DNA from: Pseudolachnospira sp051055405
GTDB lineage: Bacteria > Bacillota > Clostridia > Lachnospirales > Lachnospiraceae
Length of the DNA: 64,000 bases
Direction: 5' to 3'
Assembly (NCBI RefSeq): GCF_051055405.1
Contig: NZ_CP167068.1
Coordinates: 124,001 to 188,000 of the forward strand
In this document: piece by piece, positions 34,519 to 42,896 of the stretch
How the letters are laid out: each line of letters opens with the position of its first letter
Position numbering within the stretch: position 1 is the stretch's first letter
Program-made: the position numbers and the translations under genes
Notes under the pieces: generated by a model
Databases searched by the model: none
What the model was told of the DNA's origin: nothing
The model's input: the letters and a program-made list of their open reading frames with translations, nothing else

Positions 34519-35592
34519 ATGGCGGAAAGAGTACTGAGCATCGAAGATCTCTCCATCTGGTATAAGACATACCGAGGGTATTCGCAGGTAGTGGACCACA
34601 TCAACCTGCACGTAAACCAGGCGGAAAAAGTGGGACTGGTAGGAGAATCGGGATGCGGGAAGACGACCACGATGAAAACGATCATGGGAGTACTGGCGAA
34701 AGACCTGATCCATGTGCCAAACGGAAAGATCCTGTTCCACGGAAAAGACACGCTGAAGATGAGTAAAGATGAGATCCTGGAGCTGCGTAGAAAAGGAGTA
34801 TCGATGATCTCGCAGTCGCCGATGTCGGCGTTAAACCCGGTGTTTACGGTAGGAAAGCAGCTGACGGATATCATCAAGTATTCGGGGCAGTATCCAGGCG
34901 CAGACAAAAAGAAACTGGAAGAAGTAGCGAAAGAAGCGATCACAAACGTAATGCTGTCGGACCCGGAGAGAATCCTAGGAAGCTATCCGCACCAGCTGTC
35001 AGGTGGAATGAGACAGAGAATCTGTATCGCATCGGCGATGGTGACGACGAAGGACCTTTTAATCGCAGATGAACCGACGACAGCGCTGGACGTAACGATC
35101 CAGGACCAGATCCTATCGATGCTGCACGAGCTGGTAGAAGAAAAGAAGAGATCGCTGATCATGATCACGCACTCGTTAGGAGTAGCGAGACAGCTGGTAG
35201 ACCGAATCTATATCATGTACGGAGGAAACATCATCGAGACATGCCGGACACAGGATCTGTTTGAGAACGCGTGCCATCCGTATACGCAGGGATTGTTAAG
35301 CTGCGCGCCGAGGTTATCGGGAGGAGGGCTGTCGGCAGGAATCTACGGATATGTGCCGGACTATGTGAACCCGCCGAAAGGATGCCGATTCTGTCCGAGA
35401 TGCCCGCATGCGATGGATATCTGCCGAGAGGAGAGACCGGGAATGGTAGAGGTGTCGCCGGAGCATGAGGTAGCGTGCTTCCGATATGGAGAGAAGGTGT
35501 CGGAAGGAAGCGGTAAGAGCCCGGAGGTGAGTACAGAAGAAGCCGGAAAGGCAGAGGAAGAGAGAAAGGAAGGGGGTGAAGGGGATGAGTAA
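34519..35592 (+). CDS. ABC transporter ATPase, Opp/Dpp D type
   Basis: Cytoplasmic ATPase of 357 residues. Walker A GESGCGKTT at 42-50, signature QLSGGMRQR, Walker B LLIADEPTTALD and the C-terminal Cys cluster of the Opp/Dpp ATPases (GCRFCPRCPHAMDIC), which may hold an Fe-S cluster. ATG 34519 follows AGGAGGG. The tail after residue 325 is an added acidic stretch rich in Glu, Gly and Lys, not seen in typical members. It overlaps the next ATPase gene by 8 bases. Confidence 0.94.
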   Translation: MAERVLSIEDLSIWYKTYRGYSQVVDHINLHVNQAEKVGLVGESGCGKTTTMKTIMGVLAKDLIHVPNGKILFHGKDTLKMSKDEILELRRKGVSMISQSPMSALNPVFTVGKQLTDIIKYSGQYPGADKKKLEEVAKEAITNVMLSDPERILGSYPHQLSGGMRQRICIASAMVTTKDLLIADEPTTALDVTIQDQILSMLHELVEEKKRSLIMITHSLGVARQLVDRIYIMYGGNIIETCRTQDLFENACHPYTQGLLSCAPRLSGGGLSAGIYGYVPDYVNPPKGCRFCPRCPHAMDICREERPGMVEVSPEHEVACFRYGEKVSEGSGKSPEVSTEEAGKAEEERKEGGEGDE

Positions 35593-36547
35593 AGAGATCC
35601 TGGTGGCAAAAGACCTGAAGCAGTACTTTGCAGTAGGAAAAGACCGGTATGTAAGAGCGGTAGACGGAGTGAACTTTACGATCTCAGAAGGAGAAGTGAT
35701 GGGCCTTGTGGGAGAGTCCGGATCCGGGAAGAGCACGATTGCATACACGGTAATGGGAATGTACCAGCAGACGGACGGAGAGCTGATCTTCAACGGAGAG
35801 ACGATCACGAAGAAGACGAAAGGAAGAAGCAAGGAGTTCCGCAGGAACGCGCAGATCGTATTCCAGGACCCGGGCTCATCGTTAAACCCCTATCAGGATG
35901 TAAAGCAGATCTTAAGCCTGCCGTTGAAGGTGCACAACATCGTGCCGAAGAATGAGATAGAAGACAAGATCTTAGAGATCCTGGAGATGGTAGAGCTGCC
36001 GCCGGAGTTTATGTATAAGTCGCCGAACTCAATCGGAGGAGGAGAGAGGCAGCTGGTATCGATCGCGAGAGCGCTGTGCAGCGACCCGAAGTTTATCATC
36101 CTGGATGAACCGACGTCGTCGCTGGACGTATCGATCCAGGCGAAGATCCTGAACATGCTGATGAAGCTTCATGATGAGAGGAAGCTGACATATATGTTCA
36201 TCACGCATGACATGGGAGTGATGAGGAACGTATCGACGAAGATAGCGATCATGTACTTAGGGAAGATATGCGAGATCGCGCCGACGAAGGTATTTTATGA
36301 GAAGCCGCTGCACCCGTACACGCAGATGCTGTTATCGGCGATCCCAGTGATCACGCCGGAGGAAGAGGCGATGAAGCCGAAGAAGATCAAGTGTGAGGGA
36401 GAGATCCCGTCGCCGGTGAATCTGCCGAGCGGATGCAGCTTCCATACGAGGTGTTCGTGCAAGAAGGAGATCTGTATGAAGGAAGATCCGGTGATGAGGG
36501 AAGTGGAGCCGGGGCACTTTGTACGGTGTCATCTCTTTGATGAGTAA
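35585..36547 (+). CDS. ABC transporter ATPase, Opp/Dpp F type
   Basis: Second ATPase, 320 residues, pairing with the D type to drive import. Walker A GESGSGKST, signature SIGGGERQL (the LSGGQ position is changed to IGGGE), Walker B FIILDEPTSSLD, and a C-terminal Cys group (GCSFHTRCSCKKEIC). ATG 35585 is chosen; an upstream GTG at 35576 is less likely. The gene has the same ACG/TCG/GCG/CCG-rich codon style as the two before it, while the NicX-like genes after it do not. Confidence 0.93.
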   Translation: MSKEILVAKDLKQYFAVGKDRYVRAVDGVNFTISEGEVMGLVGESGSGKSTIAYTVMGMYQQTDGELIFNGETITKKTKGRSKEFRRNAQIVFQDPGSSLNPYQDVKQILSLPLKVHNIVPKNEIEDKILEILEMVELPPEFMYKSPNSIGGGERQLVSIARALCSDPKFIILDEPTSSLDVSIQAKILNMLMKLHDERKLTYMFITHDMGVMRNVSTKIAIMYLGKICEIAPTKVFYEKPLHPYTQMLLSAIPVITPEEEAMKPKKIKCEGEIPSPVNLPSGCSFHTRCSCKKEICMKEDPVMREVEPGHFVRCHLFDE

Positions 36548-36558
36548 GAAGAGAGCGT

Positions 36559-36582
36559 GTTCCCTCCAAACAAGGAGGGAAC
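36559..36582 (+). other. Intercistronic hairpin before the NicX-like genes
   Basis: GTTCCCTCC and GGAGGGAAC form a 9-bp stem with loop AAACAA. No T-run follows, so it is more likely an RNA stability or processing site than a terminator. AAGGAGG precedes the next start. Confidence 0.5.
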
Positions 36583-36615
36583 TACTCCTATAATAAGATA
36601 GACAAGGAGGATATT

Positions 36616-37662
36616 ATGTACGATTATGAACTGATGGATGCGTGCCTGAAGCTGCTTCGTGATATGTTTATGCTGCAGCCCGGCGAGAGCATCGCAATCA
36701 CCACGGACACAGTTTCCAATGATGAGATTGTGGAAGCCACTGCCCAGGCAGCTGTGATACTGGGGGCAAAACCGCTGATCTTTAAAATCGCGGCTCCGGC
36801 AGGCGGAAAAGCCGGCGATAACGACATGCCGATGAAAGCTTTAATTGATGGAATCAAAGCATGCGACGCCTGGATTGAGTTCAATACCAAGTTGATCTTC
36901 TATTCTACGGTTTATGACAAGATCGTAGAAGATCCGGAAAACCGTCCTCGTTATATGAATCAGAATGGCGTACATCCAGATTTGTTGGTTCGGAATATCG
37001 GCAAGGTGGATAACGTTTTGTTAGGCAAATTTATCATGGGTATGGACGAGGCCACGAAAAATGCAAAACATATCCGCGTAACCAGCCCGGGAGGAACAGA
37101 TATTGAATTTGACAACGAGCCTGGTCGTGAGTTTGTGACCGCCGATGGCTTTGTGCGTAAGGGTGAAGTCAAGATGTTCCCTGGACAGATCAGCTGGGCG
37201 CCCCGTTTTGATTCGATCAACGGTGTTTTGGTAGTGGACGGTTCTCAGAATCCTCCTATCGGTTTAGTGGACACGCCGATCCGGTTTACGGTAGAAAAAG
37301 GTGAGATCACCAAGATTGAAGGCGGTATGGAAGCGAAGAATTTTGAGGAATGGCTGAAGAGCTTTAATGATCCGCAGATGTTCCGGGTTGCTCACTTGGC
37401 TTATGGTTTTGGACCGGAGGCAAAGCTGACGGGCGATGTGGTGGAAGATGAGCGTGTTTGGGGTTGTACGGAATGGGGCTTTGGTAATGTTGGCGCGATC
37501 TTGACTTCGGATATTCCGGAAGGAATTCCTGGAGCCAGCCATTCCGATGGAATCTGCCTGAACTGCAGCGTTTGGTTAGACGGCGTTCAGGTACTGGACG
37601 AGGGCGTAGTGGTTGGCCCGACGCCGGAGCTGGTAGAATACGCAAGAAAGCTTGGAAGATAA
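36616..37662 (+). CDS. NicX/M29-like metalloenzyme, paralogue 1
   Basis: A 348-residue protein resembling 2,5-dihydroxypyridine dioxygenase NicX and the M29 aminopeptidases, which share a fold. His260 (FRVAHLAYGFG), His309 and Asp311 (GASHSDGICLNCS) align with the three iron ligands of NicX as I recall them (His265, His318, Asp320). The acidic VEDERVWGCTEWGFGNVG segment is conserved in all three copies here. The host appears anaerobic, so an oxygen-using reaction is unlikely; hydrolysis of an amide or ring opening is more plausible. Starts after AAGGAGG and follows the transporter. Confidence 0.75.
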   Translation: MYDYELMDACLKLLRDMFMLQPGESIAITTDTVSNDEIVEATAQAAVILGAKPLIFKIAAPAGGKAGDNDMPMKALIDGIKACDAWIEFNTKLIFYSTVYDKIVEDPENRPRYMNQNGVHPDLLVRNIGKVDNVLLGKFIMGMDEATKNAKHIRVTSPGGTDIEFDNEPGREFVTADGFVRKGEVKMFPGQISWAPRFDSINGVLVVDGSQNPPIGLVDTPIRFTVEKGEITKIEGGMEAKNFEEWLKSFNDPQMFRVAHLAYGFGPEAKLTGDVVEDERVWGCTEWGFGNVGAILTSDIPEGIPGASHSDGICLNCSVWLDGVQVLDEGVVVGPTPELVEYARKLGR

Positions 37663-37793
37663 TTGACAAGATCGAAAAGAGCAAAATTTTGTGCAATGCA
37701 ATCCATAAGCATTTTCCGATGAGTCGGAAAAGATGAGGATAAATCTTGGCATCCCAATGGCGGATGACCAAAAAAATAAGGAGGAATTAACTT

Positions 37794-38843
37794 ATGTATG
37801 AGTACGAACTGACTAATGCATGCTTTAAACTGCTTCGTGACATGTTCATGCTGCAGCCTGGCGAGTCGATCGCAATTACCTGCGATACGGAGTCCAGTAT
37901 GGAAGTAGTAAGCGCTACCGCGAAAGCAGCAGTGGCTCTGGGCGCGAAGCCCCTGGTTTTGAAGATTCCGGCTCCTAGAGATTGTGGTAAAGCTGGCGAT
38001 ATCGATATGCCTTCGGAGGCTCTGGCTCTTGCTGTTAAGGGCTGCGATGCTTGGGTAGAGTACAACAATAAGTGGATTTTCTATTCTGCAACTTATGACA
38101 AAATTATCGAAGATCCGGAGACCCGCCCGCGTTACATGAATCTGTGCGGCGTAAATCCGGAGCTGATGGTTCGCAATATCGGCAAAGTAGACAACAACCT
38201 GCTGAACGAGTTCATTCAGGCATTTTCGGACTACTGTGAGGCTGGAAAACACTTCCGCATCACTTCTCCGAACGGCATGGACTTTGAGTGCGACAACGAG
38301 CCTGGCCGTGAGTATGTAACTGCCGATGGCTTTGTACGTAAAGGTGAAATCAAGATGTTCCCTGGCCAGATCAGCTGGTCTCCGAACTTCGAGAGCATGA
38401 ACGGAACCATCGTCGTAGATGGAACCATCTCCCCGCCTTTGGGTGCAGTAAGCAGCCCTATCAAATTTACGGTAGAGAAGGGTTATATCACCAAGATTGA
38501 GGGCGGCAACGATGCGACGGAATATGCGGCATGGATGAAGTCCTTTGATGACAAGCAGATGTATCTGGTTGCCCATGGTTCCTTCGGCTTTGGCCCGAAC
38601 GCGAAACTTTCCGGCGATATCGTAGAGGATGAGCGTGTTTGGGGCTGTACCGAGTGGGGCTTTGGTAATGTTGGTCCTCAGCTGGTATCTGATATCCCTG
38701 GTGGAATTCCTGCGTCCACTCATTCCGATGGCATCTGCCTGAACTGCAGCGTTTGGTTGGACGGCGTGCAGCTGTTGGATGAAGGTAAAGTAGTAGGACC
38801 GACGCCGGAACTGGTGGAGCTTGCCCGTAGACTGGGTCACTAA
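37794..38843 (+). CDS. NicX/M29-like metalloenzyme, paralogue 2
   Basis: The second tandem copy, 349 residues, with the same core (YVTADGFVRKGEIKMFPGQ, VAHGSFGFGPNAKL, STHSDGICLNCSVW). The putative ligands His, His and Asp are kept. The early part differs most from the other copies (ESSMEVVSATAKAA, and RDCGKAGDIDM instead of GGKAGDNDM), which suggests a different substrate pocket. It is separated from copy 1 by 131 bases holding no gene and from copy 3 by only 14. AAGGAGG precedes the start. Confidence 0.75.
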   Translation: MYEYELTNACFKLLRDMFMLQPGESIAITCDTESSMEVVSATAKAAVALGAKPLVLKIPAPRDCGKAGDIDMPSEALALAVKGCDAWVEYNNKWIFYSATYDKIIEDPETRPRYMNLCGVNPELMVRNIGKVDNNLLNEFIQAFSDYCEAGKHFRITSPNGMDFECDNEPGREYVTADGFVRKGEIKMFPGQISWSPNFESMNGTIVVDGTISPPLGAVSSPIKFTVEKGYITKIEGGNDATEYAAWMKSFDDKQMYLVAHGSFGFGPNAKLSGDIVEDERVWGCTEWGFGNVGPQLVSDIPGGIPASTHSDGICLNCSVWLDGVQLLDEGKVVGPTPELVELARRLGH

Positions 38844-38857
38844 TTAGGAGGCTGTTT

Positions 38858-39913
38858 ATGTACTACGAATATGAAACTTTAGACGCCTGCATTAAAATGT
38901 TCCGCGATATGATTCAGCTTCAGCCGGGAGAAACCGTGGCCATTACCACCGATACGGTATCCAATCAGGATATTGTGGATGCGGCGGCACAGGCTTGCGT
39001 GATTCTTGGTGGAAAGCCGCTGGTTATGATCATTGCGGCTCCGGAAGGCGGAAAAGCAGGCGATGATGATATGCCGATGAAAGCTTTGATCGATGGAATT
39101 AAAGCTTGTGATGTTTGGGTAGAATACAACACCAAACTGATCTTCTACTCCACAGTTTACGATAAAGTAGTAGAAGACCCCAACAACCGTCCTCGTTATC
39201 TGAATCAGAACGGCGTTCACCCGGATACTGCGGTTCGCAATATCGGTAAGGTTGATAACCGTCTGTTGGGCGAGTTTGTTCAGGGAATCTCCGATTACAT
39301 GGAGGCAGGTACTCACATCCGCATTACGACTCCGGCCGGCATGGATCTGGAGTGCGACAATGCTCGCGGCCGTAAGTATACCACTGCGGATGGATTTGTT
39401 CGTAAAGGTGAGATCAAGATGATGTCCGGTCAGATCGGCTGGGCTCCGGTATTCTCCACCATCAACGGAACCATGGTAGTAGACGGCGTTATGTCTCCGC
39501 CTCTTGGAATCCTGAAGAGCCCGATCAAGATGAAAATCGAGAACGGTTTTGTGAAGACCATCGAGGGTGGAGCGGATGCCGCTGCTTTTAAAGAATGGAT
39601 CGAGTCCTTCAACGACGATATGATGTATCTGGTAGCTCACGGCGGATTAGGCTTTGGCCCGAACGCGAAGCTTTGCGGCGATATCGTGGAAGACGAGCGT
39701 GTTTGGGGCTGCACCGAGTGGGGTATCGGTAACGTAGGTCCTCAGCTGTTAAATGATATTCCTGGCACCCATGGCATTCCTGCTGCCAGCCATACCGATG
39801 GAATCTGCCTGAACTGCAGCCTGTGGGTAGACGGCGTACAGATTTTGGATGAAGGCACGGTAGTTGGCCCGACGCCGGAATTTGTAGAGATGGCAAGAAA
39901 ACTGGGACGTTAA
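38858..39913 (+). CDS. NicX/M29-like metalloenzyme, paralogue 3
   Basis: Third tandem copy, 351 residues. It is closer to copy 1 at the N-terminus (TTDTVSN, GGKAGDDDMPMKALIDGIKACD) and closer to copy 2 in the middle. The ligand segments are VAHGGLGFGPNAKL and ASHTDGICLNCSLW. It has a small insertion in the loop before the HxD motif (NDIPGTHGIPAASH). Three close copies beside a transporter may act on related substrates or form a mixed oligomer. The operon ends at the terminator 25 bases downstream. Confidence 0.75.
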   Translation: MYYEYETLDACIKMFRDMIQLQPGETVAITTDTVSNQDIVDAAAQACVILGGKPLVMIIAAPEGGKAGDDDMPMKALIDGIKACDVWVEYNTKLIFYSTVYDKVVEDPNNRPRYLNQNGVHPDTAVRNIGKVDNRLLGEFVQGISDYMEAGTHIRITTPAGMDLECDNARGRKYTTADGFVRKGEIKMMSGQIGWAPVFSTINGTMVVDGVMSPPLGILKSPIKMKIENGFVKTIEGGADAAAFKEWIESFNDDMMYLVAHGGLGFGPNAKLCGDIVEDERVWGCTEWGIGNVGPQLLNDIPGTHGIPAASHTDGICLNCSLWVDGVQILDEGTVVGPTPEFVEMARKLGR

Positions 39914-39937
39914 GTTTTCAATATAAAAATGTAAAAT

Positions 39938-39977
39938 AAAGAAAGCCCGGAGGGAAAATCCTTCCGGGCTTTCTTTT
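39938..39977. terminator. Strong bidirectional terminator
   Basis: AAAGAAAGCCCGGA (39938-39951) pairs with TCCGGGCTTTCTTT (39963-39976), with A-rich and T-rich ends on both sides. It ends the catabolic operon and the convergent aminotransferase gene. Confidence 0.85.
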
Positions 39978-40024
39978 GTTCTATAAGAAATTTTTAGATT
40001 AAAGAAGGAGCGGGACTAAAGTTC

Positions 40025-41230
40025 TTACATTTTTGACTTGAAAAAGTCTCCCAGTTTTTTCAGGTTCACCTGAATGGTTTCTTCATCAAGTCCGCTAAAG
40101 TTCAAGCGCATACAACGGGAACCAGCGTTCTCCGGATTTCCTTCCGTAAAGAAGATGGAACCGTCGCCGTAGCAGATATTGAGCTTGTCTGACACCTCTT
40201 TACGCAAAGCAGAGGCGTTGAGGCCTTCCGGTAATTCAGCCCATACGTAGAAACCGCCGTCCGGCATGGTATGCGTGGTGCCTTCCGGGAAATACTCGTC
40301 GATGGCGCGGAGCATGGTGTCCCGGCGGCTCCGGTAGAGATTGCAGAGCAGCTCCAGATGGGCAGGATAGTATCCTCTTTGGAAAAATTCTGCGCAGACC
40401 ACCTGCGTGAATGTATTCGGGCAGGTATCGGTTCCCAGACGGACATTGCAAAGCGTATCAATCGTTTCCGGATCAGCAACCAGGTATCCCAGGCGGCTGC
40501 CAGGAGAGAAAATTTTCGAAAGGCTGTTGCAGAGAATGGTATTTCCTGTGGTATCAAAGCTCTTGATATATGGCAGCTCTTCCCCGCTATAACGGATTTC
40601 CCGATACGGATCATCCTCCAGGATGATCACATTGTACTTGCTTCCAAGTTCAGCCAGCTGCTTTCTTCTTTCCAGAGGAAGCGTGACGCCGGTCGGATTC
40701 TGGAAGGTAGGTACGGTATAGACAATTTTTGGAGAATACTTCTTAATTTTTTCTTCCACATCGCTGATAATCAGACCGTTTTCATCCATGTCGCAGGGGA
40801 CCAGCTTCGCCTCAAACATTTTGAAGATCATAGCGGCATGAACAAAGGACGGCGTCTCCACTAAAATGACGTCGCCTGGATTGATATAAAGCTGCGCTAA
40901 AAGGTTCATGGTCTGAATTCCGCCGGCAGTAACCAGGATCTCAGAAGGATCCGCTTTTAAGCCTCGCGGAGCCAACAGATGATCGCAGATCGCTTTCCGG
41001 AAAGGCTCATATCCATTGGCGGAGCCGTATTTTACCGCTTCAAAGCCTCTGGCATCCGGATGAAAAACATCCTGGCAGATTTCTCTCAGAGCGTCAAAGG
41101 GATAAGCCTCCCGGCCGGGAGCCCCGCTGGCAAAGGAAATAATGCCGGGCGCGGCGAGCGTATCCGTGAGGACCTTTAATTTGTGGACTTCACCATCCAT
41201 CGTAGAAATTCTTCTTGCATATTCGCTCAT
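40025..41230 (-). CDS. PLP-dependent aminotransferase, class I (LysN/KAT-II-like)
   Basis: A fold-type I aminotransferase of 401 residues. Motifs: FASGAPGREAYPF at the N-terminus, VTAGGIQTMNLLAQL, YTVPTFQNPTGV, ILEDDPYREIRY, and NSLSKIFSPGSRLGY with the PLP Lys near 239. It is like MocR-related aminotransferases without the HTH part. Two adjacent ATGs (41233 and 41230) follow GGGAGG; 41230 has the better spacing. It is convergent with the catabolic operon and may process an amino acid released there, though it could be independent. Confidence 0.9.
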   Translation of the reverse strand: MSEYARRISTMDGEVHKLKVLTDTLAAPGIISFASGAPGREAYPFDALREICQDVFHPDARGFEAVKYGSANGYEPFRKAICDHLLAPRGLKADPSEILVTAGGIQTMNLLAQLYINPGDVILVETPSFVHAAMIFKMFEAKLVPCDMDENGLIISDVEEKIKKYSPKIVYTVPTFQNPTGVTLPLERRKQLAELGSKYNVIILEDDPYREIRYSGEELPYIKSFDTTGNTILCNSLSKIFSPGSRLGYLVADPETIDTLCNVRLGTDTCPNTFTQVVCAEFFQRGYYPAHLELLCNLYRSRRDTMLRAIDEYFPEGTTHTMPDGGFYVWAELPEGLNASALRKEVSDKLNICYGDGSIFFTEGNPENAGSRCMRLNFSGLDEETIQVNLKKLGDFFKSKM

Positions 41231-41450
41231 CATTTTACCTCCCAAAAAGATAAAAATAGTTTATCTAGTAATATTATAAAATATTTTATACATGTTGATA
41301 AGAGCAATTATAATCATGTTTATATGAATAAAAAATCATATATAAGAGCAACAATTTCCTTTTTGTTGACACTTTGTTGACATTTTTTTGTTATACTGCT
41401 TTTACTTTCCAGTGACAAGTACGCGAAGGGAACGCGCATGGAGGATAAAG

Positions 41451-42146
41451 ATGGAAATACGCATGGAAAAAGTGACGCAGCGAGCGCCATCCGGACGTCT
41501 GGTCTTTAATAAAATTAATCTATCGGCAGCGGAAGGCCGTTCGGTGTTGATCCAGGGCGAAAATGGAAGCGGAAAAACCATGCTGCTTCAGATGCTTTGC
41601 GGAAAACAGTTTCCAAGCGAAGGGCGTGTAACGGTAGATGGAGAGGACTGGCGTTTTATGTCGGAGCTGAGGAGGGGACGGCTTTGCCGGAAGCTCTTTG
41701 GCATCGTCGGACAGAATCCCAATTTTATTCGTGCGTTAACGCTGGAAGAAAATTTGCTGCTGCCATTGGAATTTAGAGGAGGCGGACGTGCGGCTAGGAA
41801 GCGGCGTGTACGGGAGGAAGCGAACGCGTTGGGAATCGAGCATCTGTTGGAGAAATATCCAGAAGCGCTTTCTGACAAAGAACGGCGTTTGGCCGGCGCA
41901 GCACGGGCGCTGCTGTTGTCTCCCAAATTTCTTTTGGTGGATGACTTCTTGGAGGGCTTGATGGGGGCGGAACGGATAGAAATGGAGGAGGCTCTTCGAA
42001 AAGCGGAGCTTCGGAAGGGGATTACGAGCATTCGTACAGCAGGAACGGGTGATAGCGAATATTTTGGTGAGGCGCGCTATATCCTATGTGGCGGGCGTTT
42101 GTATCCGGGGGAAAGCATTTTTAATAGGGGGAGCCGCATAGATTAG
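41451..42146 (+). CDS. ABC transporter ATP-binding protein, atypical
   Basis: A 231-residue ABC ATPase with intact Walker A (GENGSGKTM) and a Q-loop (GIVGQNP), but with the signature LSDKERRLA in place of LSGGE, and Walker B FLLVDDF where Asp replaces the catalytic Glu. It is LolD/FtsE-like in size. ATG 41451 lies six bases after GGAGG; the frame from 41388 is not supported. It probably forms an operon with spmA 24 bases downstream, but no typical permease is near. Hydrolysis may be weak. Confidence 0.7.
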   Translation: MEIRMEKVTQRAPSGRLVFNKINLSAAEGRSVLIQGENGSGKTMLLQMLCGKQFPSEGRVTVDGEDWRFMSELRRGRLCRKLFGIVGQNPNFIRALTLEENLLLPLEFRGGGRAARKRRVREEANALGIEHLLEKYPEALSDKERRLAGAARALLLSPKFLLVDDFLEGLMGAERIEMEEALRKAELRKGITSIRTAGTGDSEYFGEARYILCGGRLYPGESIFNRGSRID

Positions 42147-42170
42147 AGAAAAACGCAAAAGGCGGGAAAC

Positions 42171-42755
42171 ATGAATCTTCTATGGGCATTTATGCTTTTG
42201 TTGGGCATCGGATATGGACTAGTCACCGGAAGAACTGCGGCGGTTACGGAAGCGGTTTTAAGCGGAGCGAAGGAGGGGATTGAGCTTTGCATTACCATGC
42301 TGGGGGTGATGGCTCTCTGGACCGGGATTATGGAAATCGGAGAGCAGGCTGGGCTGATCCGTGGGATCGCTAGAAAAATGAAGCCTTTGATGCGCTTTTT
42401 ATTTCCACGGATTCCAGAAAATCATGCTTCTCTAAAGTATATCTCCACGAATTTTGTAGCCAATATTTTAGGCCTTGGCTGGGCGGCCACGCCTGCTGGG
42501 CTTGAGGCCATGAAATCTTTAGCAGAAATCAATCCGGAAAAAGAAGGTATTGCCTCCCGTGAAATGTGTACGTTTCTTATTCTGAATATTTCTTCTTTGC
42601 AGCTGCTCCCGATGACGATGATTGCCTACCGGCAGCAGTATCACTCCATGAACCCAACCGTGATTGTGGGGCCAGCGATTGCCGCTACGGCGATCAGTAC
42701 GGGCGCTGCGATTATTTTTTGCAAGATAATGGACAGTAAAAAGCGGAGAGCCTAG
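42171..42755 (+). CDS. spmA: Spore maturation protein A-like membrane protein
   Basis: A 194-residue membrane protein with several hydrophobic segments and the nucleoside-recognition (Gate) core LCITMLGVMALWTGIMEI and ISTNFVANILGLGWAATPAGLEAM, typical of SpmA. In Bacillus, SpmA and SpmB together help dehydrate the spore core. Here no spmB follows; the next gene is larC-like with its own promoter. The gene ends in a perfect palindrome. Its coupling to an ABC-type ATPase gene is unusual. Confidence 0.88.
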   Translation: MNLLWAFMLLLGIGYGLVTGRTAAVTEAVLSGAKEGIELCITMLGVMALWTGIMEIGEQAGLIRGIARKMKPLMRFLFPRIPENHASLKYISTNFVANILGLGWAATPAGLEAMKSLAEINPEKEGIASREMCTFLILNISSLQLLPMTMIAYRQQYHSMNPTVIVGPAIAATAISTGAAIIFCKIMDSKKRRA

Positions 42756-42763
42756 GCTCTCCG
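42744..42763. repeat. Perfect 20-bp palindrome at the spmA stop
   Basis: CGGAGAGCCTAGGCTCTCCG covers the stop codon of spmA. No T-run follows. It may form a stable 3' end of the mRNA, or a cruciform. Confidence 0.5.
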
Positions 42764-42796
42764 TCAGTTTGTGGTAAAAGTCTACAAGGGGCGTGG

Positions 42797-42825
42797 TTGA
42801 CTTTGCTGCATGGAATGGATATAAT
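42797..42825 (+). promoter_or_regulatory. Promoter of the larC1 gene
   Basis: TTGACT (42797-42802) and TATAAT (42820-42825) with a 17-base spacer. A GACGATATCATTCGTC dyad lies downstream at about 42865-42880 in the leader and might bind a regulator. Confidence 0.75.
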
Positions 42826-42896
42826 ATCGGCAGAAATAACAAGAAAATAAACCGAGCAATATTGACGATATCATTCGTCGATCGATAGGAGAAAAA

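Noticed and set aside
36616..39913. Calling the three paralogues 2,5-dihydroxypyridine dioxygenases outright
   Set aside because: The ligand pattern fits both NicX and M29-type enzymes, and the host appears anaerobic, so only the fold family is claimed.
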